Part shown: piece by piece, positions 47,901 through 64,000 of the stretch
Layout: each line of letters starts with the position of its first letter
How positions within the stretch are numbered: position 1 is the stretch's first letter
Assembly (NCBI GenBank): GCA_964035545.1
Contig: OZ037765.1
Span: forward strand, 25,742,504-25,806,503
DNA: 64,000 nucleotides
Source of the DNA: Bugula neritina
Taxonomy: Eukaryota; Bryozoa; Gymnolaemata; Cheilostomatida; Bugulidae
Direction: 5' to 3'
Position numbers and translations under genes: made by a program
The notes under the pieces: model-generated
What the model was told of the DNA's origin: nothing
Database searches by the model: none
Seen by the model: only the letters and a program-made list of their open reading frames with translations

Positions 47901-50609
47901 CCGTGATATTATACTAATAGTTTTTCTAAATTGTAATGGTATGAATTGTGAGCACATTTCTACATGCTGTGACATTACTTTAACAAAAGCTGCCATCTGC
48001 TGCTATAAAGGATTAGAAACTGCAACTACACAAGAATTAACAAGGAAGTGTTCAACATCAATGCATGGCACCACTCCTTCTACTAAAATAGCTAGCTGTA
48101 ATAACCATAATATGTTATCAAGATATCGCCTTACATTCGCACACATTACACTTTATTAACATAGAGCTGTGGGATTATTAGCAATCCATTTCAAGTAGTA
48201 TTAGTGTATTGACTTACTGAAACTTTTCCGATGTCTACTTTGTTATAGTGAAAATGGGCGAACTCTTTTAGCTGTGGAAATTTTACGGTTCCAGTTTTTG
48301 TGGCTTTCCTGGAATACAACCAACTGCACACTATACTAGCCTTAACAGCACATGTACCATAGTCTTTAGCAATTAGCTTATAAGGTACAGCATGACTAAC
48401 ACTGTTTACAGTAAATACTAAGAATGCCAATTGGCAACAAACTGCATGCAGTGGTAGTTGATATGCCAGGAGAACATCATACTGTAGACGGAGGTTTGTA
48501 CTTATAACTAAACAGGGATGAGCAAAGAAAATGAAGAAAGCGGTGGGCTCACCTCAGTGGTTTGATTTCTTTACTGACAATGTGAGGGGGCGTATATGCT
48601 AACTCTTCTACAGGTGGCTGTAATACAAGTAGAATGCATGTAAAACATTGTAGGTAAGGGCACCACCTGTTATACTTCACACCTTATTTACACAGCAAAC
48701 ACATGACTATGAAGGAAGTTCCGTAGGTTGATTTTCCACCTTCAGTAAAATAATTTGTTGAAATGTTGAATGGTTTTCTACTCTACACATTGAAGACTGC
48801 AAGAAATGAAAAGAGGCTAAACATATTCCACAGTTAACCAATGGAATAGTAACATACATTAACTTAAAATGATCAAAAGAAGCTTATATTGTAGATACAA
48901 GTAACTGGACTGTATAAAACTTTCATTTCATCTCAATTTTGTTCAATAATAGTGAAAAATATAGATTACTCTAAAATCTTTAGATTTGACCAGAATGCAA
49001 TACATATACAATCGTTTAGTGTTTACACATGTGTGATATAAGGCTTTGCTACGTCTAAAGTTGAATTACTGCAGCCTACAAGTTCCTTGGTCTTGGGGAC
49101 ATTGACAGGAATTACTGAGCTTAGAGCTGGGATATTACTAAGCTACTAGTAAGGGAACTCTATTATACTGGTTGAGGGTTTAAAACTTTAAGGATCAACA
49201 ATTCAACAAGAATACCATTATATGTACTACCAACTATTATGACAAACTGTAACTACAACAAGAACTGAAATATAAGCTAGTTTGAAGCCGCTTACTTGTT
49301 GTAGTTTTTAAATTTCTTTAGAGGTTTGTTTTATCCAGCCTGTCACAATGATAGATGAGTTTTGTGTGATTTGACCAAAGCAATAGCTCAGTTAGACCAA
49401 ACTTGAATATATCATTTTGAATTAACTAAACACATCTAATTATGGATTCATAGTTCATGATGCCATAAATTGAAATTTGTTCAGAAACAGTAGTTTTCAA
49501 ATTTCTTAAAAACACAATGTTATTGTTATAGCTTTTTACTCGTTTTCATAATTAAGAAGTTTACTAGAAACTACTAGAAACGAAAAAGAACCAACATCGC
49601 TATCAATACTCCTGCAACAGTTTGACATCCGCCAATACTATTATCAATGTTCTCTTAATAAGCAATGTGTATGCAGGGATAGTTGTGGTAATAGTGCCTG
49701 TCAGTAAACCGGTCTATGAAAGAGAGAAGAAAGAATTAGGACACACACCTTGCTGAAGAACTGACTTTGACCAGCTACTAGCACCGTAGAGCCAGTGAGA
49801 GACCTCTTTCTCTCTACAGTGTCATCAGTTCTGTTATTTACTTGATTCTAAAAAGTCATATAAATATTTATTCCTTATGAAAATTAATGTTGAAGTTAAT
49901 TCTAAACACCACACTATGACAATGACCTACAACTTCAGCTTTCAGCTCTAGTGGGCAAGGTTCTCTTCATTACACAAAGTTAAATTTGAAAATTGATATT
50001 TATCATCATGTGATTGTAAAAGCACAAAGCCTTATGTTACAACTCACAACACATCAATTACAGATACTAGTTTTACAAAACTATGGTTGAAGGGAATATA
50101 ATGAATAGGGAGGTTACTGATTGCTATTTATCAAAGTGCCATGGCTACCACTGACTACATGCTAAGGTATGCAGTTGCTAAACAGCTCTAGTGACAACGT
50201 AGATATCTAACCTGTGCAAAGAAATTACTGTTACCAACACCTGTATACAATGTGCCCGTGTCAGTTAGTCTGCGGATTGGTGTGTCCTCCATATCCTATA
50301 CAATGGTAATCAGCAGGATATTTTACTAGCAATTCAGAACAGCAACAATTCATATAATTTTATATTTACTAGTTTGTAAATAACACAAATACAGCAAAGA
50401 ATATCCATATAATATATAATGAACAATAGGCTGTTCACAGAAAGGCACGTAGTATAACTATTATATAACAATGGACAACATTAGAAAGTATTAAAGTGAG
50501 CCAAGTGGAGTCAAATGAAAAGAAACTGCCCCAAAAGAATGAGATAAACATGACTTACCAGACTTGAGTGGAATGTGTTAAGACTTTGCCTGTTTTGAGT
50601 GCTCGCCAT
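40083..50609 (-). CDS. ARHGAP32/33-like: PX-SH3-RhoGAP protein, ARHGAP32/33 (CdGAPr) family, 18 exons
   Basis: GTPase-activating protein predicted to switch off Rho-family GTPases (Cdc42/Rac in known members), recruited to membranes by PX and to partners by SH3. Exons in transcript order: 50609-50559, 50295-50212, 49847-49749, 48617-48553, 48308-48218, 47823-47623, 47468-47376, 46978-46853, 45463-45386, 44693-44600, 44453-44304, 44093-43991, 43338-43197, 42850-42768, 42670-42563, 42375-42233, 41905-41651, 40915-40083. They total 2799 nt, 932 codons plus stop, with all phases consistent and GT-AG ends. The start is the ATG at 50609-50607 (MASTQNRQSL); 'ttttatctag' just upstream may be a 5' UTR splice acceptor. 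The domain order and the spacing between PX and SH3 identify the family, and Drosophila CdGAPr shares it. It is shorter than the vertebrate proteins, which have long C-terminal tails. Confidence 0.94.
42233..44453 (-). CDS. ARHGAP32/33-like: RhoGAP protein: RhoGAP catalytic domain exons
   Basis: Exons 44453-44304, 44093-43991, 43338-43197, 42850-42768, 42670-42563 and 42375-42233. LFGSDLGEHL opens the domain. IERHGLIDGIYRLSG carries the arginine finger (R of IYRLSG). KTYFRELPNPLLTFQLYDAL and RNLAIVWAPNLI are the other hallmark blocks, and the N of WAPNL is conserved. All catalytic signatures are present, so the protein should be an active GAP. The 108-bp exon 42670-42563 is short and easily missed but is required for the frame and the WAPNL motif. 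Confidence 0.94.
43610..43985. repeat. Minisatellite, ACACACTACAGAGTAGAAC-type unit
   Basis: About 18 tandem units of TACAGAGTAGAACACACAC with a variable (AC)n segment. It fills most of the intron between 43339 and 43990 and stops only about 6-10 bp from the splice donor of the arginine-finger exon. It creates long meaningless open frames on both strands, which are not genes. Confidence 0.96.
44600..46978 (-). CDS. ARHGAP32/33-like: RhoGAP protein: SH3 domain exons
   Basis: Exons 46978-46853, 45463-45386 and 44693-44600. The SH3 starts at AIVVKAFHASDFDELELKEG, continues DLISVIDKPP and SSWWRGKKELTVGFFP, and ends CVEII. ALYDY appears as VKAFHA, while the WW, the GFFP and the acidic RT loop are intact. 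The first of these introns (45464-46852) holds the LINE tail copy. Confidence 0.92.
45980..46145 (-). mobile_element. 3'-tail copy of the LINE found at 22642
   Basis: On the minus strand this matches the 3' UTR of the LINE at about 23620-23764. It includes CAACCATTCATGGCTCGGTG and GCGCCATAGGCCCTGTCATT and the same (AAAC)n tail. It differs by a run of 11 C (G on the plus strand, 46011-46021) and by scattered substitutions, and it is truncated at about 46145. It sits in the intron 45464-46852, the rest of which shows nothing recognisable. Confidence 0.92.
47376..48308 (-). CDS. ARHGAP32/33-like: RhoGAP protein: PX domain exons
   Basis: Exons 48308-48218, 47823-47623 and 47468-47376, about residues 100-228. 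The stretch KFPQLKEFAHFHYNKVDIG leads into the PX fold. WVVHRSAENFILLDRQIHYC followed by VFDRNYSQLP matches the family's PX core, and LTSYLKRFSYLSGNSINCG closes it. The usual basic phosphoinositide-binding pattern is weak in this family, and lipid specificity cannot be read from the sequence. Confidence 0.88.
48618..49748 (-). other. RhoGAP gene intron, no feature seen
   Basis: A 1.1-kb AT-rich intron between the 49749-49847 and 48553-48617 exons. I find no open frame, repeat or RNA-gene signature in it. Confidence 0.6.
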
Positions 50610-52440
50610 TCTGAATCTAGATAAAACATGATGTGAAGTTGGTCAGTTTTTGAATGATAAGTTTCAGATAAAATCAACAGCAAATATTATAAATATTTAT
50701 TTAATACCTGACATTTACCTGTTTATACTAATAGGTATGTTTTGTTCACTGGTTAAAACAGGATGACTGAGTTACCTTTTCTAATTATAAATGCGTTGAA
50801 TATAATTTTATCCACACTAGTTGAATATAGTACTGCAGTATGATTATAGTAATAAATCACCCACTCCAAATATTTCTACTTCAAATGAGAATCAGTTTAG
50901 ATACTATTAGAATGAACCATTCAGGTAGGTATTATAATAGATTGCAAAATGTATTGAATGCTGGCGGATATCTTAGTCTATTCAAAACGATAATCTTTTA
51001 AAACTCCTAACAAGCATCATTCATGCGCCACATAATTGATAGGCTACGACTGATGATAATATTGTGATGATTTTACCAATAACTAAAAGAAATATTATTT
51101 AAGAATAAACAAAAGATAATTAGAAAGCATATAGTACTAATATACAGTCATCTTATATACTAGTAAGCAGGTATCTTGGAAAAAACTGTTGAAGGAACAA
51201 TATAAAGTAAGTTAGAGAGGTTTTTACCAACCATGTGCATTCAACTTAGGGAGAAGTTTGAGAAACAGAGTGTAGACCAACAATCAGGAAAACTAACTTA
51301 AAACTCATTGTAAAATATATGTTTCAAATTTAGGCCACAGGTGGCCACTGCCATATAAACCTTTGACTTAAATGTCTATGGTAGTGGAGAATTAGCCACT
51401 AAAACCTTACTTTTAAATATTATTTTTAAATATTAGTACAGTAAAGTAAAAATTATATAATAAATTTTAAACAAAGATTTTAAAACAATCTAAATTTGCT
51501 AAGCCTGATGTTGATTGAAGAGAAGTGTTCCGACATATTATAGAAATCAAATAGTTATCATAGGAAAAACAACACTATATTCACTTTGAAACTCCGATAG
51601 CAGAAAGATGCACAACTGTTAAGTGACTTTACATACATAGAAATAGATTTCAGACACCAAACCGAACATTTCATTTTTATCAACATGTTAATAGCCAATA
51701 TAATTTCATGATATTCAAAGCATGTGCATTTCAGTGACAAGAACAAGTGTTGTGCTATACTGTCTGCACTTCAGATCAAAGTTTTGTGCTATCAATGTTG
51801 ACTATTTAGTGGAATATTAGCATGCATCATAACTAATAGCCAATATTAACTAGATCTTGGCACAATTTTAATGTAAACTAAAACCATGCCCACAAGTGCA
51901 ACATCTTTATCTTGGTAACACACCCATCATTAGCTACTCCTACATTTCTCAAAGTAAATTCAACAGATTGGGACAGAGTTTTACACCAACTTTCAGCAAT
52001 CTAAGTCAATATTAGATAAATTGATTCAAGTTTGGCAATAATGTGAGTTGATGTGCAAGAAGATAATTATAATGTTTATTGCCATTTAGATATTTGCATA
52101 ATTTTAATGAATTTGGCAAGTAGTTCCAAACATTTAATAACCAGTTTATACATAACAAAAGAGAAAAACAATACCTCTACTTCTAGCTTTAGCCATTTTA
52201 AGTTTACAGCAATAGTATGAGTATATTAGCTAACAGTTGATAAATAATATTAAAATAACTACCAGCCTCATAATGTTGGTCATGATACTCGTACTCACTA
52301 CTGTGAAAAATGCAAGCTAATATTAATAGCAATACCAAATTTTCCAACAGACTGAGCCACTGAGTCAGACATGCACAAATATAAATGTAAAAACTGCTTG
52401 AAGTTGATAAAACTGAATACAATGTCAAAGTTGTAATGTA
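50610..52440. other. Divergent intergenic region, RhoGAP-gene side
   Basis: AT-rich sequence upstream of the minus-strand RhoGAP gene, likely holding its promoter and 5' UTR exon. Short open frames (for example 51558-51746 and 52204-52428 on minus) lack protein features or coding composition. No repeat was identified. Confidence 0.5.
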
Positions 52441-52499
52441 TAATTTGTATTATAATTATTTATAATATTATTAACACTTGACTCACTTGAATATCAATT

Positions 52500-54640
52500 A
52501 ACAAATAATCAACAATTGTTATTACTCGTATTATCAATCATCATCATTATGATTATAATAACTATTAGTACTATAGTAGTACTGATACTGGTAGTCATAG
52601 TGATTTGGCTACATTCAAAATTTTATACTATAATCATTATTATTTATTTTTAATTTAATTTTATGCTCATACTTATACTTATAGTAATAGTTATACTTAT
52701 TAATATTACTATTAGTTACAACTTGTAAATAAAAAAATTAGTTTAAACTTGAAAATATAAATTGCTACTAATATTACATATTATAATTAAATTTAATACA
52801 GTATAATAATATTTATATTAATAATAAACCATTAGCATTATGATTACGGTTAGTGTTACCAATACCTGAGCCTGAGGCTGAAAGTGAACTTCACTGTGAA
52901 GTTGACGTTGTTGTAGTGAATATTGCAAAATGAAAAAGGTTATATACAGGAAGCGGATAAATTATAACTGAAGCATTTATAATCCTAGTATCAGGCTCAG
53001 TCGTTGCTAATTGCATTAGAATAAAACCATTACTGATTACTGATAAAAACAATTACAGAGCTTTACACATGACTAAAATAGGAAGTACTGTTTCACACAT
53101 TCCACAACAACCGAGTGTTTAAATATAGAACTGCAGAGTTGTCTCCCATATTACCAAGTACAGAGTACAAGTAAAATTACGCAATGCTAATTACCATGAG
53201 CAAATAACTACTAATCATGATGTTATTTTTATAAAAAATTTAAATAAAAAGCACCCATGCAACAATAACTCCAATGAAGCCTTTTAACCCGAAAAATATA
53301 AGTAAAAAGGTAAGTAAGGTAATAACTGATACAAATCAGAGTTGTCTTTCGCGTTGAGAGCGTTCCGTTTATACTTGATCTCCAGAGATAAATACAAATT
53401 ACGAAGTATTGAAATGTTAACATTAATATAGGTGAAAGGCTCACACATGTGGATAAATTGCTGATATCAGGTGTGCTGCTAATGCTTAGTACTAGTAGTA
53501 GTACTAAATGTACCAGTACTAATAAATGTAACTAATAGTTATAACTGAGTTATAACATAATCAACATAGTGATTGTTAATGTAGTTTACTTAAACCGTAA
53601 TGCTAATATTAACATTTAATGGTAATTCTAAAAGTGTGCAAGTGACTCTGGGTACTGTAAGTGTAGTAGACGTAGTACTACTACTAGCCCTAGGGGCTAG
53701 GGGTAGTACTACTACTACTAGTACTACTAGTAGTAGTAGTAATACTAATAGTACTACTACTAGTAGTACTACTACTGCTACTACTACTAGTACTACTAAT
53801 ATTACTAGCCCTAGGGGCTAGGGCATATCTAGTCTTTCAGTGACTATTCTGTATTCACAGTTAATGTTATTAACAATAACTTTAAGTCGGTGTGAGGGTA
53901 ACTAGTGGTATAACTATAACATTAAGTTTAACTATTGTCATTGTCTATTACTATTAGTATTACTATTAGTATTAGTGTATGTCAGTAAGTGTAAGACTGT
54001 GAGTACGATTTTTTACTATTTAGATTTAGTTTATAGTTATCACTTAAAATTTTAGTTTTACTTTGACTTTTACTTTTAGCAATGCTAATACTAATAAAGT
54101 TAGACCATAGTCATAATGATAGTGAATAGAATTAGAAGTACTGATAGTGATAGGGATACAGTTTGAGTATGTGACCTGGTGATAATATTAGTTGTATTAC
54201 TATTACTGTTACTGTTAGTATTACATATATTCATATTGTTAGTTGTTCATTAGATTTAGTTCTACTTAGTTGTTTTGTTATACTTATTTATTTATTATTA
54301 AGATTATAATTTAAATTATTTTTAATTTTATATTTTATTAAATTAGTTTTTAACTTAAATTTTATTATAATTATTTATTTATTTAAATATAAGTTTTAAC
54401 TATAAATAGAATCATAATGAATATGATAATGATGCTCATGAGTAACAATGATAATCATAATCATGATGATCATTGCTTATAGTTATTTCATTATATTTAT
54501 TAGTTATACTAATAGTAATAGCCTACTGTACTACTGATACTCAAAATTACTAATAGTAATAGTAAAACTATAAGTAAATGTAGTACTGTAAGTAAAACTA
54601 TTACTTATAATTATACTTGAACAATCGCGCTGATACTCAC
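52500..54640. repeat. Long degenerate TAN/ACT simple-sequence region
   Basis: About 2 kb rich in ATTATT, ACTATT, TAGTAA, TACTTATA and ATTTAT words, of the same type as 21770-22260. It is interrupted by more ordinary DNA at about 52900-53460. Near its two edges are inverted copies of a GCCTGAGGCTGA motif (about 52868-52890 and 54638-54655). Confidence 0.7.
53680..53823. repeat. ACT/AGT triplet tract bounded by palindromic CCCTAGGGG cassettes
   Basis: Two copies of CTAGCCCTAGGGGCTAGGG (about 53685-53703 and 53805-53823) bracket about 100 bp of pure ACT and AGT triplets with internal inverted symmetry. The cassette itself is palindromic (CTAGCCCtaGGGGCTAG). An open frame across it (53600-53821) encodes only Thr/Ser runs and is not a gene. 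Confidence 0.88.
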
Positions 54641-54659
54641 TCTCAGCCTCAGGCTAATA

Positions 54660-56501
54660 TTTTTAAACATCAACAGAACCACATTGGTATTGTAATACTA
54701 AATGTTATCAGTCATGTCTACACTGAAAGTGGAAGATGTTTTACCACAGCTGAATAGCCTTAGGTTTTTTTCCATAGGCATATACAATACAAAATAGTTA
54801 CTTTAACTGAATAATTTACTGACCTAAGAACTGTCTAGATTTTAAATCAAATAGTTTAATAATTCTTTTTCTATGCTTGTCAAGTATGAAAAAAATCAAT
54901 AATGACAGTGATATTAATTATCTGCTTAATATATTGACTATTATATTTATAAAACTCCGTAACTGGCTGTTTGGTCATTCTAAAATTTTAGCACACCCTG
55001 AAAATATCAAATAATTATCATTTATCACCCAGTCAACTCACATAAAAAGCATATCTAATTAAGCAGTATGGTGTTGTTTCAGGTTTGCTACTGTGTCTGG
55101 ATCACTTAAAATGTGATTGACTTTATCTATCAGCCAACTTGGCAACAGGTTCATTTAGTTTATTAACTATCGAATGGTACTCTGGAAATATAATGGGAAA
55201 AATAGAAATTATATAAACTGCATTAGACCACAGGAAGGTTTTAGATAATATAAGTTACATCAAAATCAAAGTAGTTGAGCATCATCATTATAGGTAATGT
55301 ATAAATATACATAGTGACTCAAGCTATTGTAAGTAACAATGTAGATCAAAAGGTTAGAGAAGCATTATGAGAATAGTATAAATTTAAGCAAGATGACATT
55401 AGCAATTGTAGAATGTATATATAAACTGTAGGTAAAATGACATTATATTAATCCAAATGAGACTTACAAAATTGATGCACATGTAATATATCCTTTGTCA
55501 TCCAACATGCCAAACCAGTGGTCTAGATCCAGAGTATAAAATATTAGAGTATAAAGTTGTGTTTTTGTATACTATAGTAGCAGATGTAGTAAGCCTTCAG
55601 TTAAAAGAGGGAAGTTAAAAATGTTCTTTTGAGGCTGCTTGATCTGAACACATTGACCTGTGCTGTGCTAGGGACATTGAATTATCGTAACAGCACTGCT
55701 AGCTAAGAATAGCTTTTGATGTAATGTAGTAATAAAGCAAGAAATTAAGTTTGCTATGTATTAGTAAGTAGTATGATAATGAATTAGTATAGTGTACTTT
55801 AAAAAGCTACAACAATTGGTGGCATACCAATACAAGTATATTGCAGTAATATTCATTGTTTTTTTTATTATTTTTACACTATTTAATATAAGAAATATTT
55901 TCTAAAATTGTTTAATCTATTAAATACTGAACTCAATGACAGATATCCTAACATGATATTAAGCGAAAAAGTTTTTAATCTTATTATGTAAAGTTGCATG
56001 TTTTTTTCACTTTGTTGCACTTACTTTCTTTCTACAAACTTGAATAATTTTTGCATACAATCATATTATATATGATCCTATGTAAAAAAAACTAGAAAAT
56101 TAAAATTTTTACTCTGATATGGTGTTGCTACGATTTAGGCATGAAATAATTTCATCAGTTTAAACTCAATTTTTAGTTTCAAATACTTTGAATTAAAATA
56201 AAAAGCTGATGTTTTACTTATTTGTAATTAAGCTGCATTTCCAAATATATTTTTAATTTACTGGTGTGCAGTTGAATGTGTAAAAATTATATATATTAGT
56301 AATAGACCTCCTTACAAAAATTAAATTCATTACCAATTGTGAAAAATACTGATTCACAATTTCTTTTTGAATCCAATCTTTTGCAAACGAATAAGTTTTA
56401 CCTATTCTAGTTAATATTGTCAGCCAGTTTGAGCATGAGTTATTTCAATTTTTTAACGAAGTATGTGTTGAATTTATTATATGTATTTATGTTTTGAAAG
56501 C
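54660..56501. other. Divergent intergenic region, DDX56 side
   Basis: AT-rich DNA upstream of DDX56, probably holding its promoter. No gene, RNA gene or dispersed repeat recognised. Confidence 0.5.
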
Positions 56502-63927
<7,426 letters not shown>

Positions 63928-64000
63928 GTTTGTACTTGTGACAGTAATAGGAGTTGTTATTGCAAACTAACTTCCTTTGCCCTCTTGTGCGACACCCATC

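Noticed and set aside
47863-48159. 98-codon plus-strand open frame across the PX region
   Set aside because: It lies mostly in a RhoGAP-gene intron on the opposite strand, with no similarity to known proteins.
53600-53821. 73-codon open frame rich in Thr and Ser
   Set aside because: It is a translation of the ACT/AGT triplet tract; there is no splice context or start context.

Overview
The window is AT-rich, intron-dense metazoan DNA carrying four multi-exon protein genes. An intact Slit gene beside MAP3K1, a PX-SH3-RhoGAP gene and DDX56, with introns of 100 bp to 2 kb and many small repeats, points to a bilaterian invertebrate; its Slit has the 6+1 EGF layout described for Drosophila Slit. 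I cannot place the phylum from sequence alone. Exon models were built by hand from splice sites and reading-frame continuity. All four close in frame: Slit has 1413 codons visible, MAP3K1 1714 codons plus stop, the RhoGAP protein 932 codons plus stop, and DDX56 501 codons visible.

Layout: (1) 27-19396, + strand: Slit, entered at the first LRR of domain D1, with 23 visible exons. Most LRRs sit on their own 72-bp phase-2 exon, whereas the whole EGF/laminin-G/cystine-knot half is a single 1810-bp exon. (2) 19397-24530: intergenic DNA with degenerate TACTAA-type simple sequence and a 5'-truncated CR1/jockey-type LINE. (3) 24555-39423, + strand: MAP3K1 (MEKK1) with SWIM, RING, a middle helical region, a long Ser/Pro-rich linker and a C-terminal kinase, in 27 exons. 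Its introns hold a long foldback MITE, a tRNA-derived SINE and several minisatellites. (4) 40083-50609, - strand: an ARHGAP32/33 (CdGAPr-like) gene with PX, SH3 and RhoGAP domains in 18 exons, convergent with MAP3K1. Its introns hold a minisatellite and a second tail copy of the LINE. (5) 50610-56501: a divergent intergenic region with a 2-kb tract of degenerate triplet-like DNA and palindromic cassettes. (6) 56502 to past the window end, + strand: DDX56 (Dbp9) nucleolar DEAD-box helicase.

The most unusual signals are in the DDX56 introns. Between two TA microsatellites lies a roughly 250-bp element whose minus strand carries a nearly complete type I hammerhead ribozyme; one core base differs (GAAA reads AAAA). 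A later intron has a hAT-type MITE with a perfect 8-bp target duplication, a second foldback element nested inside it, and an unexplained coding-like minus-strand segment beside it. The four genes have no evident joint pathway. Slit is secreted guidance, MAP3K1 and the RhoGAP are cytoplasmic signalling, and DDX56 acts in ribosome assembly.
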